Translations under genes and position numbers: made by a program
IMG/VR virus record: IMGVR_UViG_3300025298_000117
Span: 1-38,923 of that record
DNA from: a virus
Length of the DNA: 38,923 nucleotides
Direction: 5' to 3' (one strand)
Shown: positions 29,956-38,783 of the stretch, in pieces
Layout: each line of letters opens with the position of its first letter
Numbering within the stretch: position 1 is the stretch's first letter
The notes under the pieces: model-generated
What the model was told of the DNA's origin: nothing
Seen by the model: only the letters and a program-made list of their open reading frames with translations
Database searches by the model: none

Positions 29956-31863
29956 ATGCCCACGCCAAGTCCCTCCAAGAGCGCGAAGAATGCCGCCACG
30001 GTCAGCCGTCAGGTCGGCCGCGCGCTTCGCCGCGAGGCGCGTTCGCTGTTCTGGCGGGGATGGCAGCTCGCGCAGATCTCGGACGAGCTGGGCGTGAACT
30101 ACAACACGCTGGCGAGCTGGCACCGGCGCGACGGGTGGGAGGTCTCGGCCGCCGTCGACGTGATCGACGACAGGATCGAGGTGAAGGTCGCCAACCTGAT
30201 CGACAAGGAGCCGCTGACCGAAGGCGACATGAAGCGCATCGACTTCCTGACGCGGCAGCTTGAGCGGACGGCGCGGATCCGGAAGTACAACGAGACCGGC
30301 AAGGAAGGCGATCTCAACCCGAAGATCGGCAACCGCAACAACGCCGAGGCCAAGGCCAAGCGCGCGGAGAAGCGCAAGAATTTCCTGACGCTAGAGCAGT
30401 GGCAGGCGCTGCTGGACGACTTCCACGACCGGAACTTCGAATACCAGGAGGCCTGGTGGGATCAGCGCCACCAGCGCACCCGCAAGATCCGAAAGAGCCG
30501 TCAGGTCGGCGCGACCTGGTACTTCGCGCGGGAGGCGCTGGCAAAGGTCGCCGAGGCGGTTCTGGATGCCGAGCAGCCGCGCAACCAGATCTTCCTGTCC
30601 GCGTCCGAGCGCCAGTCGCTCAAGTTCCGCCGCGAGATCGTGGGATGGGTGCGCCGCGTCACCGGCGTGGAACTCAAAGGCAAGATCATCGAACTCGACT
30701 TCCACGGGCAGTACCCGGAAGACGAGGAAAGTGACGCCAAGCCCGTTCGGCTCGACACCGTCGGCTTCTACTTCCTCTCGACGAACAGTGCGACGGCACA
30801 GGGCGAGAGCGGCGACTTCTACTTCGACGAGTACGCGTGGGTCCACGGCTTCGGGGACCTCAACCGCGTGGCCAGCGGCATGGCCACGCACAACATCTAC
30901 ACGAAGACCTATTTCTCGACGCCGTCGACCAAGACGCACGAGAGCTATGCCTTCTGGGCTGGCGAGGATTGGAACAAGGGCCGCGCGAAGGGCGATCAGC
31001 AGCCGTTCGACATCAGCCTGAAGAACCTTCGCCGTGGCGCCATCATGCCGGACGGCAGTTGGCAGCAGATCCTGACGATCCACGATGCGCTCGCCATGGG
31101 CTTGGCGTCGCGCATTAACCTCGACGAGCTGCGCCAGGAATACTCGGACGAAGCGTTCCGCAATCTCTACGAGTGCGAGGACGTCGACGATTCCGAGAGT
31201 AGCTTCCCGTTCGCGCGTATCGCCCCGGCCCGCGTGGACAGCTTCATGCGCTGGCGAGACTTCAAGCCCGCGCTGATCGACATACCCGGCGGCCGCCCTT
31301 TCGGCGACCGGCCCGTATGGATCGGCTACGACCCGAACAAGCAGGGCCGCGACGATGCCGCGCTGATCGTCGTCGCACCGCCCGACCAAGCGGGGGTCGG
31401 CAAATTCCGGGTTTTGGAAAAGCACCGGCTCAATGGCCTGGACTTCGCTGGGCAGGCCGAGTTCATCAAGAAGGTGGCCGGGCGTTACCGCGTCACCGAC
31501 ATCGCGATCGACACGACGGGCCACGGTCTGGCGGTGTGGGAGCTGGTGCACAACTGGTTCCCCAACGCGCGCAAGATCGAATACTCGGTCGCCAGCAAAA
31601 CCGCCCTGGTCGTGAAAGGCCAGAACGTGTTTCGCAACCAGCGCATCGAGTTCGACGCGGGATGGACGGACCTGATGCAGGCGCTGATGGCAATCCGCCC
31701 GGCGCTGACCGGCAGCAAGAAGGGCGTCACCTACATCGCCAAGCGCAACGGCGAAATCGGCCATGCCGACGTCGCCTGGGCGCTGCTCAATGCACTTTCG
31801 AACGAACCGCTTGATGCCGGGACCGCCAGCCAGGGCATCGGCGGCCGCGTCGTTTTCTACTGA
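29956..31863 (+). CDS. P: Terminase large (ATPase) subunit P
   Basis: 635 aa from ATG 29956. ATGs at 29935 and 29950 and a GTG at 29941 with an AGAGGGGG site are alternatives; 29956 was chosen for its fixed distance from the dyad. An N-terminal HTH (WRGWQLAQISDELGVNYNTL) is followed by the ATPase with Walker A-like SRQVGATW (181-188) and the acidic FYFDEYAW. A C-terminal RNase H-like nuclease begins WIGYDPNKQGRDDAALIVV. P2 gpP family DNA-packaging motor. Confidence 0.94.
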   Translation: MPTPSPSKSAKNAATVSRQVGRALRREARSLFWRGWQLAQISDELGVNYNTLASWHRRDGWEVSAAVDVIDDRIEVKVANLIDKEPLTEGDMKRIDFLTRQLERTARIRKYNETGKEGDLNPKIGNRNNAEAKAKRAEKRKNFLTLEQWQALLDDFHDRNFEYQEAWWDQRHQRTRKIRKSRQVGATWYFAREALAKVAEAVLDAEQPRNQIFLSASERQSLKFRREIVGWVRRVTGVELKGKIIELDFHGQYPEDEESDAKPVRLDTVGFYFLSTNSATAQGESGDFYFDEYAWVHGFGDLNRVASGMATHNIYTKTYFSTPSTKTHESYAFWAGEDWNKGRAKGDQQPFDISLKNLRRGAIMPDGSWQQILTIHDALAMGLASRINLDELRQEYSDEAFRNLYECEDVDDSESSFPFARIAPARVDSFMRWRDFKPALIDIPGGRPFGDRPVWIGYDPNKQGRDDAALIVVAPPDQAGVGKFRVLEKHRLNGLDFAGQAEFIKKVAGRYRVTDIAIDTTGHGLAVWELVHNWFPNARKIEYSVASKTALVVKGQNVFRNQRIEFDAGWTDLMQALMAIRPALTGSKKGVTYIAKRNGEIGHADVAWALLNALSNEPLDAGTASQGIGGRVVFY

Positions 31864-31874
31864 CAGGAGCCCCT

Positions 31875-32942
31875 ATGACCACGACCGATATCGTTCCCGT
31901 CGGTGACACCGCAGCCGCCCCGGCCAAGGCGGCCATCTATTCGTTCGGCGAGCCCGCCAGCGTGCTCGATCGCCGTGAAATCGGCCAGTACTTCGAGATG
32001 TGGCACAACGGGCGCTGGTACGAGCCGCCGCTGCCGATGGGCAAGCTGGCCCAGACGTTCAACATGAGCCCCTATCACCGCAGCGCCATCGCCCTGAAGG
32101 TGAACCTGCTCGTCGCCCAGCAGACCTCGACGGCCTGGCTGAGTTCGGATGCCTTCGAGCGATTCGCGCTCGACTTCCTGCAGATGGGCAACGGCTATCT
32201 GGAGTGGATCCCGAATAGGGCGGGGCGCCTGGCGCGGGCCGACCATGCCCCGGCGCTCAACCTCCGCCCCGGCGTGGATCCGGGCAAGTTCTGGTTCGTG
32301 AACGGACCGCTGGGCGACATCCACGAATTCGATGTCGGCCGGGTCTTCCAGCTGCAGCAGCCCGACGTGATGCAGGAGATTTTTGGGATGCCCGAATGGC
32401 TCGCCTCTCTGCAGGCCGGGCTGCTGTCGGAGAACGCCACACTGTTCCGGCGCCGCTACTACCTCAACGGGGCGCATGCGGGTTTCGTCTTCTACCTCAG
32501 CGAGACGCTGGCAGATCAGGAGACCGCCGACGCGCTGCAGGAGAAGCTGGGCCAGGCCAAGGGCGTCGGCAATTTCAAGAACATGCTCGTCCATATCCCC
32601 GGCGGCAAGAAGGACGGCATCCAGATCATGCCGATCGCCGACGTGACCGCGAAGGACGAGTTCTCGAACGTGAAGACGTTGAGCCGCGATGACATGCTGG
32701 CAGCGCACCGGACGCCGCCGCAGCTTATCGGGATCGTCCCGACCAACAACGGCGGTTTCGGCAAGGTGACTGAGGCGCGGGATGCCTTCTACGAGACGGA
32801 AATCGTGCCTATCGCCCGGCGCATGCTGCGCATGAACGAATGGTTCGGTGTGCCCCTGCTCGCCTTCGCCGATTACATCTGCACCGATGGCTCGATCATC
32901 AGGCAGGAAGGCAGCGGGTTTCGGAAGATCCTCGCGGGCTAA
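31875..32942 (+). CDS. Q: Portal protein Q
   Basis: 355 aa, P2 gpQ/PBSX-type portal. AIYSFGEPASVLDRREIGQY then FEMWHNGRWYEPPLPMGKLA at the N-terminus and LLSENATLFRRRYYLNGAHA are diagnostic. CAGGAG precedes the ATG. It forms the ring at the head vertex through which the terminase pumps DNA. Last gene of the rightward P-Q operon. Confidence 0.95.
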   Translation: MTTTDIVPVGDTAAAPAKAAIYSFGEPASVLDRREIGQYFEMWHNGRWYEPPLPMGKLAQTFNMSPYHRSAIALKVNLLVAQQTSTAWLSSDAFERFALDFLQMGNGYLEWIPNRAGRLARADHAPALNLRPGVDPGKFWFVNGPLGDIHEFDVGRVFQLQQPDVMQEIFGMPEWLASLQAGLLSENATLFRRRYYLNGAHAGFVFYLSETLADQETADALQEKLGQAKGVGNFKNMLVHIPGGKKDGIQIMPIADVTAKDEFSNVKTLSRDDMLAAHRTPPQLIGIVPTNNGGFGKVTEARDAFYETEIVPIARRMLRMNEWFGVPLLAFADYICTDGSIIRQEGSGFRKILAG

Positions 32943-32943
32943 C

Positions 32944-32977
32944 GCCTACAGTTAGGCGCAGTGATGCGATAGCGCAT
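32944..32977. other. Two small hairpins after the portal gene
   Basis: GCCTA-cagt-TAGGC (32944-32957) and ATGCG-atag-CGCAT (32964-32977) stand side by side in the 62-bp gap between Q and the convergent NTPase gene. They could end both transcripts. In P2 the cos site lies next to the 3' end of Q, so part of cos may also be here; no P2 cos sequence is seen. Confidence 0.35.
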
Positions 32978-33004
32978 ATCAAGCGCAAATCTCCCGAAGC
33001 CAGT

Positions 33005-34486
33005 TTATTTTGGAGTGCCAAATCGACCTACGGCGCGAATTAAATCAGGATATCGGCTTATGTCACCTAAAGGCGGTGGGTTAGATCGCCAATCTCGCTC
33101 ATTCGCCACAGTTTCGACGCCGAAGGAGGGGGAGTTTTCATTGTATAGGGCAGCAAGACGGTCTTGGGTTATAGACGCAGCCTCAAGGAAATCGGCTGCA
33201 ACTCTTTCGATGGTGTAGCTTTCCCACCCCGAGTTTTCACTTCGATGGATATAACGCGTGTACGCAAACGGCACCGTGTTCCTTGGAACTGGGAGCACTC
33301 CCGCCGGAAGGCTGCGTAACTGGCCGATTGCTAGGGGAAGCAATAAAGGCGCATGAAGACGTCTTTGTCCGGCCACAGCCAGCGAAGTTTGCAATATGTC
33401 AATCAGCGGGAACGTGTCGCGAGCTGCCAGTCCATACAGCTGCATGTAAATCGCGATAACGTCATATAGATCACTCGCCGATTCGCCGCCTGACGTGCTG
33501 GTAAGATTAGGATATCTGAGGTCGCCTGGGCCGATCCCGGCATCTTCGCAAAGATGTTTTATTAATTTATAGTGGTTGGGCACGGCGAGATCATATTGCC
33601 TGTTAATGAACCGCCTAAGATAAGACTTGCCATCAAAGCTGTGCCCGTAAGCTCCCACAACTGAATGAGCAAGCTGCTCTGTGTGAATTCCTAATACGAA
33701 AACAAGCCCTGGCACATCAAACAGGTGCTTTATTTCTTCCAAAAGCTTGATCGCGTAAGTTGGTCGGCATCGATCAAGCTCATCAATTACGATGATGATA
33801 GGTGGGTGCTTCTCTTGTCGATCCAATGCATCCACAATCGAGGATAGGCTGTCCTTCATTGCCTGGACTGCTGCTCGGCCATGTTCAAACTCAGCGATGC
33901 GGGCTTGCATCAAGTCATGCGGCGAGACGCTGCTGATCGCGGCGGCAGTATCGTCAGTCAGGCCCTGACCAACATCCTTCAGGCTATCATTTATCGAGCT
34001 TTTTACAGCCTCACTGGAGCCTGCAAGCACGCCCCCGATGTCGTCTACAGCGCCAGCAGTGAGTAGCGTTGCCACCCCTCTTCGCACGAGGCCCAAGCCC
34101 GCGATCTTTGCTACTTGACCAGATTTGCTCATAAAAGTCGCGACGCGGCTTTTAATCTCGGGCTCCGCCATAAACGGCTTGAGAGCCTCGTTCAAAGTGG
34201 CAGCCAGGGCGGTGAGTGGCTGGTCAGCGAGGTCATCTGCCCAAGCGTCAACGAAAGCTACGGGGTGATTTACGCCCATGTGTTCGGCGAACCTTTTTAG
34301 GAAAAAGGACTTCCCCTCACCGTACCCGGCATCGATCGCGATAGTATATGCGCGCTTATCTTCCCGAAGCGGCCGACGGGCGGTGACGCTCTCGATATAG
34401 GCCTGAAGCAGTACAGCTTCCTCACGGCGATCGAACAGGTCGCCTTGCCAGATTTCGTCTAAAGATCGCTGTTCGCACGAAGTCAT
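33005..34486 (-). CDS. KAP-family P-loop NTPase, probable defence cargo
   Basis: 493 aa. Walker A AGYGEGKS (53-60), Walker B IIIVIDELDRCRP (230-242), with a moderately hydrophobic insert between them (about 123-158) as KAP NTPases have. DALDRQEKHPPI and HLFDVPGLVFVLGIHTEQL also fit. KAP NTPases are large STAND-like ATPases often found on mobile elements and in anti-phage loci. It is convergent with Q and sits where P2 carries old/tin, both exclusion genes. The DNA is more AT-rich than the phage genes, suggesting separate acquisition. Confidence 0.82.
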   Translation of the reverse strand: MTSCEQRSLDEIWQGDLFDRREEAVLLQAYIESVTARRPLREDKRAYTIAIDAGYGEGKSFFLKRFAEHMGVNHPVAFVDAWADDLADQPLTALAATLNEALKPFMAEPEIKSRVATFMSKSGQVAKIAGLGLVRRGVATLLTAGAVDDIGGVLAGSSEAVKSSINDSLKDVGQGLTDDTAAAISSVSPHDLMQARIAEFEHGRAAVQAMKDSLSSIVDALDRQEKHPPIIIVIDELDRCRPTYAIKLLEEIKHLFDVPGLVFVLGIHTEQLAHSVVGAYGHSFDGKSYLRRFINRQYDLAVPNHYKLIKHLCEDAGIGPGDLRYPNLTSTSGGESASDLYDVIAIYMQLYGLAARDTFPLIDILQTSLAVAGQRRLHAPLLLPLAIGQLRSLPAGVLPVPRNTVPFAYTRYIHRSENSGWESYTIERVAADFLEAASITQDRLAALYNENSPSFGVETVANERDWRSNPPPLGDISRYPDLIRAVGRFGTPK

Positions 34487-34575
34487 CAGTAACCTCTTCC
34501 GAGAAATTCGGCATTCCAAAAACCACGGAAGGCCTCACGGTAAGACTTTGGAATGCCTCCGAGCTTTGGGATCGG

Positions 34576-34896
34576 TCAACTACGAAAGCGATTGATAGCT
34601 CGCTTCCATTCCCGCTCGTCCGGCATTGGCAGGTGGATCGTCGGTTCTTCTCGGCAGGTCTCGAACTTTGCAGGCCGCAGCTTGCGGCCCTTCGTGCGCC
34701 AGCACTCACGGCAGTAGAAGCGCTCCCGAGCCTCCCTGAAGTTTTCGTCCCATCGCTTTCGCTCGAACCGATACCATAGCGCATGGGGATCGAAGACGGC
34801 CGACCTTCCGCACGCGCACGTCACCTTGATCGGGTAGTGCCAGGCGGCGGCCTCGAACAGCCGCGTTGGTATCCTCAGGCCGTCTTCGTAGCGCAT
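34576..34896 (-). CDS. Hypothetical zinc-binding protein, 106 aa
   Basis: 106 aa: IKVTCACGRSAVFDPHALWY then later RFYCRECWRTKGRKLRP. Two CxC/CxxC pairs (CAC, CREC) suggest one zinc site. It is 4 bp after the 57-aa gene and forms a two-gene leftward unit under the LexA-type box. Similar small proteins occur widely in related genomes, without known function. Confidence 0.75.
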   Translation of the reverse strand: MRYEDGLRIPTRLFEAAAWHYPIKVTCACGRSAVFDPHALWYRFERKRWDENFREARERFYCRECWRTKGRKLRPAKFETCREEPTIHLPMPDEREWKRAINRFRS

Positions 34897-34900
34897 GGCA

Positions 34901-35074
34901 TCAGCCGGGCGTGGGCTGCTTGGTCAGCAGGGCGGCACAAGCAAGGGCGCCGGTCATGTAAGGGCCATCGTCCTGCTCGCCGGAGCGGATTTGTCGCAGG
35001 AACTCCCGGTTGTCGAGACCGCGCGTCTCCAGCGCCTTTGCGACCGCTCTGCGGATTTCCTTAATCTGTGCCAT
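34901..35074 (-). CDS. Small protein, 57 aa
   Basis: 57 aa: MAQIKEIRRAVAKALETRGL then DNREFLRQIRSGEQDDGPYM. Supported by a strong AGGAGG site 7 bp before the ATG. First gene of the leftward unit that starts about 45 bp from the LexA-type box. No recognised domain; helical. Confidence 0.7.
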   Translation of the reverse strand: MAQIKEIRRAVAKALETRGLDNREFLRQIRSGEQDDGPYMTGALACAALLTKQPTPG

Positions 35075-35116
35075 CTCTTGTCCTCCTGTGCGCCCGAAAG
35101 CGCCGACTCATGGTGC

Positions 35117-35131
35117 GAACATATAGAGAAC
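35117..35131. promoter_or_regulatory. LexA box (alphaproteobacterial type)
   Basis: GAAC-ATATAGA-GAAC, which reads GTTC-N7-GTTC on the minus strand, the direct-repeat SOS box of Alphaproteobacteria. It lies in the 97-bp gap between the divergent 57-aa and YozE-like genes, with AT-rich -10-like sequence overlapping it. Confidence 0.75.
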
Positions 35132-35171
35132 ATGATAGGCTCGCGCCACCGATTCGACAGCGAGGATTGCC

Positions 35172-35552
35172 ATGGAAAAGACGCCCACCACGCCAAAGCT
35201 TGATGATTTACGTAGGGAAGTCAGCAGGATCGCGGAGGGTGGAGGTGCCTTCCAAGATTTTACGAAAGGGCCGGATTTCCGCGCCTTCGTGCCTACGCCG
35301 CCAGACCCGCGCCTGCGGCCTGCAGGCCGCACGACATCGCCTGCAGAGCGCGGGGCATTCGGCCGCTGGCTGCTCATGCAGGCCGGGCGCGGAGGGCTGG
35401 TCGGCGAACTGGCGAAGTGTGCTATGGCCGATCGCGGCTTTCCCAAGGACGGAGACCCTGAGGCCGTCCGCCAGCGCCTGCGCGTAGGTCAGGCTGAAGG
35501 CGATATGTTTGAGGCGGTGGACGAGGCCGAACTCGACTGGCTGAGCTACTGA
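35172..35552 (+). CDS. YozE SAM-like-fold protein
   Basis: 126 aa. The C-terminal 70 residues (AFGRWLLMQAGRGGLVGELA then KCAMADRGFPKDGDPEAVRQ and EAVDEAELDWLSY) match the YozE SAM-like domain. The N-terminal half is polar. GAGGA precedes the ATG. Divergent from the 57-aa gene across the LexA-type box, so probably damage-inducible. Function unknown. Confidence 0.75.
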   Translation: MEKTPTTPKLDDLRREVSRIAEGGGAFQDFTKGPDFRAFVPTPPDPRLRPAGRTTSPAERGAFGRWLLMQAGRGGLVGELAKCAMADRGFPKDGDPEAVRQRLRVGQAEGDMFEAVDEAELDWLSY

Positions 35553-35650
35553 GGCCCACCCGGCCGTCTGGTCCAGCGCGGATCTATCCGGCGTTGCCTA
35601 CCGGTGGATTGCGGGGGATCACCAGACAATGCTGAAAGATGCCGAGATGA

Positions 35651-36304
35651 TCATAGTAGCGTTGCTGATGGCGGTGGCGTTCGTGGCGCAGGTTGTGGGC
35701 TGGCTCTCTTGAACCAAGGCTCGTCCGTGCGATCGACCACCAGCGGGGCATCGTAGACGCGGCATAGCGCGAAGGCCTCGTCCGGATCGCCGTTCGTCCA
35801 GCGTTCCCAATCGTCTTGGGCGAGGATCGTTGGCATGCGGTCATGCACGTCGGCCATCTGTTCGCACCCATCCACCATGACCATGGAATAAGCGTCGCCC
35901 CACTCGGCCGTCGGGCGCCAGACGCCCGCGACGGCAAACAGATCATGATCGGGCAGCGAGTACCACGTCCGTGTCATCGCGCCTTTCGCGCCTTCGGCCT
36001 CTGCCCAAGCGGTGACGGGGATCAGGCAGCGCCGCTTGCGGAAGCTGTCGATCCAAAAGCCGGTGTGCAGCTTGTCCTCACGGGTGTTGTTCACCGGCTT
36101 GGGCTTGAGCGGCGCGCCGGTCTTCTTGCTCTTGAGCACGAGGGGGAAGCCCCAGTTCATCGCGCGGACCTCGCCGCCTGCGACGACGAGGCCAGGATAG
36201 CCGGGGTAGATCTCGGCCGCGAAGTTCGGCGCGGCGCCGGTAGTCGCTCGGAACAATCTTGCAACCGCGCCCGCAGGCGCTGTCATCCGGTAGAGGTTGC
36301 ACAT
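35651..36304 (-). CDS. SOS response-associated peptidase (SRAP/HMCES type)
   Basis: 217 aa. The start at 36304 gives MCNLYRMT with catalytic Cys2, which needs removal of Met1. NNTREDKL holds the conserved Asn, RCLIPVTAWAEAEG the Glu, and VHDRMPTIL the His. SRAP proteins crosslink to abasic sites in single-stranded DNA and shield them. The C-terminus (Pro-rich after DEPWFKR) is longer than usual. Phages carry it probably to protect replicating DNA. Its own promoter shows no LexA box. Confidence 0.9.
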   Translation of the reverse strand: MCNLYRMTAPAGAVARLFRATTGAAPNFAAEIYPGYPGLVVAGGEVRAMNWGFPLVLKSKKTGAPLKPKPVNNTREDKLHTGFWIDSFRKRRCLIPVTAWAEAEGAKGAMTRTWYSLPDHDLFAVAGVWRPTAEWGDAYSMVMVDGCEQMADVHDRMPTILAQDDWERWTNGDPDEAFALCRVYDAPLVVDRTDEPWFKRASPQPAPRTPPPSATLL

Positions 36305-36444
36305 GGGCAAGGTGCTCACTTTTTATTTTCAGACCAATCGGCGGCGTCTGACAGCGGAAAGCTCATAATAAGCAATCAATTAAGACCCTTCAGGGCACAT
36401 CACGATCAATCCGACTATATAAGTCATACATCAACGGAGGCCTT

Positions 36445-36624
36445 ATGATCGAATTTACGTTCACCCACACGTCGATTGGACCCTGGACACATGTTGTCCG
36501 TCTGACGCCTGGAACAACTGGCGGCGCAGCTTTTGATCTGGCGGCTTCTGAATACAAAACCCAGGTATTCCCAGAGTATCGCCCCGGCCATCCTGAGGTC
36601 ACCGTGGCCATCACTGGTAAGTGA
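36445..36624 (+). CDS. Small protein with strong expression signals, 59 aa
   Basis: 59 aa: MIEFTFTHTSIGPWTHVVRL then TPGTTGGAAFDLAASEYKTQ, beta-rich. GGAGG lies 7 bp before the ATG and TATATAAG (36416-36423) provides a good -10. A perfect terminator follows 52 bp after the stop, so this is a complete single-gene transcription unit in the cargo region. No known domain. Confidence 0.7.
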   Translation: MIEFTFTHTSIGPWTHVVRLTPGTTGGAAFDLAASEYKTQVFPEYRPGHPEVTVAITGK

Positions 36625-36676
36625 CAGACTAAGATCCCAACTGACTCGCGGATCGCATACGCCGTAAGTCAAATTT

Positions 36677-36705
36677 AGAGCTGAGGAGGAATCCTCAGCT
36701 CTTTT
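36677..36705 (+). terminator. Intrinsic terminator
   Basis: A perfect 11-bp stem AGAGCTGAGGA / TCCTCAGCTCT with a GGAA tetraloop, followed by TTT C G TTT. The strongest terminator in the window; ends the 59-aa gene's transcript. Confidence 0.9.
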
Positions 36706-36941
36706 CGTTTGCAAAGCCCTGCACTCCTTCAGGTCACGGACCGGCTATCGTGCACGAGAGGTGGATTTTCGCCGGGTTCGAATTCCTTGAGGAGCGGCTC
36801 AGCTACACGGTGGGCGGTGGCTGACAGGCGAAGACCGTGAGTGAGCAAATCAACACAAATTGAGTGCGGGGCGACTGCCTATTCGACGGCCGCCCCTGCT
36901 ATTCACCCAGTTTGTTCTTTCAGCGGCGATCACGCAAAAAC

Positions 36942-37943
36942 CTAGCGAACCCAGTTCAGATCCTTGTGAAAACTATAGGCGTATTCGTAGGGTGTCGTCG
37001 GCTTCTGGCCCTTTCTCAGAAATGCCTTGCCGACGCCGACAGAAAGGCCCGCTCCCATGGCAGCCCAAACATCGCCAGTGAACGCGCCGAATAATCCGCC
37101 TTTTAGGGATTCTTCAAGGATGGGCTTTGCCACCTCATCAGCGAAAAGATCACCGTCCAAGCGGGACTTGAGGCTTGTCCAAACCGCCTGAAATCCAGTT
37201 TCGGCGGTGACTTCGCGAAGAGCTTTTGTCGCCTTATCGATCCGCGAGAACGCACTTGTCTCCGCCAATGGGCGATCCGGAGCAACTAAGATTTCTTGGT
37301 AAAGTTGGTCGATCTCGTTCCTTAGATTGAGCAACTCATCTCTGCGACGCGAGCGAAATTCCAGCACGTCACTGTAAGCAACGTCCGCGTGCGGGACCGG
37401 GATGGCTTTCACTAATTCGCACCATAAGCCTCGTCCGTTGGACGGGAGCAGAGTATCTGAAACAGAAATTGAGTTCGTTCCTTGAGACAATGCCCACTGG
37501 CCTGGAGACTGTTTCTCCCGCGCATTAAATAAGTCCGCCGAACTCTGGGCGAAGGCAATGCCTGTAATCTGCGTAAGGTCGCATGTGACCATACTCCTCA
37601 CGATGACGCCTTCGGAAACAAGATATTCAACGCTATGATCAACTATATTTATAGCGTTGTTAACAGGCCAATCTATACGATCCCAAAACAACAAGGCAGT
37701 CCGCAAGTCCTGCTGATCTAGCCTATTTTTTATTACTGTAATTTGATCGCCTTCTACCTCGATTGGGCATGAGACTATGATTCCTCGCTCATCTCTCCCG
37801 AGGGCATCTTTCAACTCTGTTGTTGAGCCGACATTCGCATCATCCTTGGGAACGGCAGGAAGGCGGTTAATGCGTGGGGCTGGGGCAATCCGACCTCGGC
37901 TCGATGAAAGTTTCCGTCGCCCGCTGGGCCAATGAGTTTTCAT
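36942..37943 (-). CDS. DUF6236-like cargo protein
   Basis: 333 aa. ERGIIVSCPIEVEGDQITVI then QDLRTALLFWDRIDWPVNNA and VEYLVSEGVIVRSM match the pattern of DUF6236-like proteins (RGIIxxxPI ... LLxWDKIDxPxxN ... LExxGxLxR). A helical middle and a Gly-rich segment GGLFGAFTGDVWAAMGAGLS near the C-terminus are seen. The start at 37943 has GGAGGG and AGGA upstream; the frame stays open to 38219 but that part is low-complexity. Located at the end of the cargo region beside attR; a defence role is possible but unproven. Confidence 0.65.
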   Translation of the reverse strand: MKTHWPSGRRKLSSSRGRIAPAPRINRLPAVPKDDANVGSTTELKDALGRDERGIIVSCPIEVEGDQITVIKNRLDQQDLRTALLFWDRIDWPVNNAINIVDHSVEYLVSEGVIVRSMVTCDLTQITGIAFAQSSADLFNAREKQSPGQWALSQGTNSISVSDTLLPSNGRGLWCELVKAIPVPHADVAYSDVLEFRSRRRDELLNLRNEIDQLYQEILVAPDRPLAETSAFSRIDKATKALREVTAETGFQAVWTSLKSRLDGDLFADEVAKPILEESLKGGLFGAFTGDVWAAMGAGLSVGVGKAFLRKGQKPTTPYEYAYSFHKDLNWVR

Positions 37944-38652
37944 CCGATCCTGCCCTCCGATAATCTTCCGCTCGCGCATCCAAGCCCCATCGTCGGCAAC
38001 GCGCGACAATCCCAATAACTCAAACTGGCTACTCGATCTCGCTCCGGGAAGGGGTGGCCGCAGCCGGCATCTCGACCGTCTCGTTTTGGGGCAAGCAGTC
38101 GTGCCGGCCGGTTGAGCGTGTCGCCCCCGCCGCGCGCCGCGCTCACCCCCACGCTTCGCTTTCGCCTTCTTCATCGGAAATTGTGCATGTCGGTTGGTCC
38201 GCAGTGCGCCCGAGGTCACCCCCTATCCGCCGCAAAGGCATAATCTCCCTAATCACCCTGGAAATTGGCCCTGAAAACCGCAAAAATCCGCCATTTCCGA
38301 GATTATGGCTCAGCCCTAATCGGCCATAATATTTTCGGGCATCAATCATTACATCATTGAAAAACAACGGTTTTATCAGGCCAGAATATTACCCATCATT
38401 CATATAATCAGATTACATCAATATTAGTAATTTGTTGGACATTAAGCCTCTGAAAACGTTGGAGTGTTAGGAAGATTAGGAAGTCGCGGAGCATACCCGC
38501 CTCCTCCGCTGCTGCCTATGGGGCGTCAAGGTTTTCGGTCGGTATGCGCGGCCTAGCTCACGCTCGTGCGGTCGTGTCCTGGCTGTGCAGATCTGTGCGC
38601 TGGGGTGCGTCTTGCGCGATCGCGAGATGAGGGCGGGACACGCCGCGTTGTC
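37944..38652. other. Non-coding right end with AT-rich, repeat-containing stretch
   Basis: No convincing gene in about 700 bp. From 38230 to 38460 the DNA turns AT-rich, with an inverted repeat ATTATGGC/GCCATAAT (38302-38330), AAAAC/GTTTT (38361-38374), two ATTACATCAWT copies and three TAATCnnCC copies. It ends about 190 bp before attR, so it may hold integrase arm sites and host-factor sites. Part of 38558-38652 is the antisense continuation of int in the circular phage. Confidence 0.5.
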
Positions 38653-38674
38653 GGTCGGGACTATGTCGGGACTC
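38653..38674. repeat. attR: Putative attR core (22-bp direct repeat)
   Basis: Identical to 30-51 in the same orientation. On the host side it continues into an inverted arm: TCGGGAC (38666-38672), a 5-bp spacer, then GTCCCGA (38678-38684), like a tyrosine-recombinase core site. It lies 110 bp upstream of tRNA-Val, outside the tRNA itself. Confidence 0.8.
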
Positions 38675-38726
38675 TGGGTCCCGATCTGTTCCATTCGGAC
38701 CCGCTATGTTCCGTTTCGATAGGAGG

Positions 38727-38754
38727 TTGACGCCGCTGCAAAATGCCTTATTTG
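38727..38754 (+). promoter_or_regulatory. Promoter of tRNA-Val
   Basis: TTGACG (38727-38732), 16-bp spacer, TATTTG (38749-38754). Transcription would start near 38761, giving a leader of about 23 bases. It is entirely on the host side of attR, so integration leaves the tRNA promoter intact. Confidence 0.55.
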
Positions 38755-38783
38755 GCGCGGTCTGCGGCGCGTAGAGCGCATGC

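Noticed and set aside
30391-31764. Long minus-strand frame opposite the terminase
   Set aside because: Antisense shadow of gene P in GC-rich DNA, with no domain of its own.
36750-36824. 24-codon frame starting GTG with IFAGFEFLEERLSY
   Set aside because: Too short, no ribosome site, downstream of a strong terminator; could be a remnant but there is no support.
38476-38694. Open frame of 72 codons across attR on the minus strand
   Set aside because: Composition is Arg/Pro-rich without a ribosome site; part of it only parallels the integrase tail frame that would exist in the circular phage.
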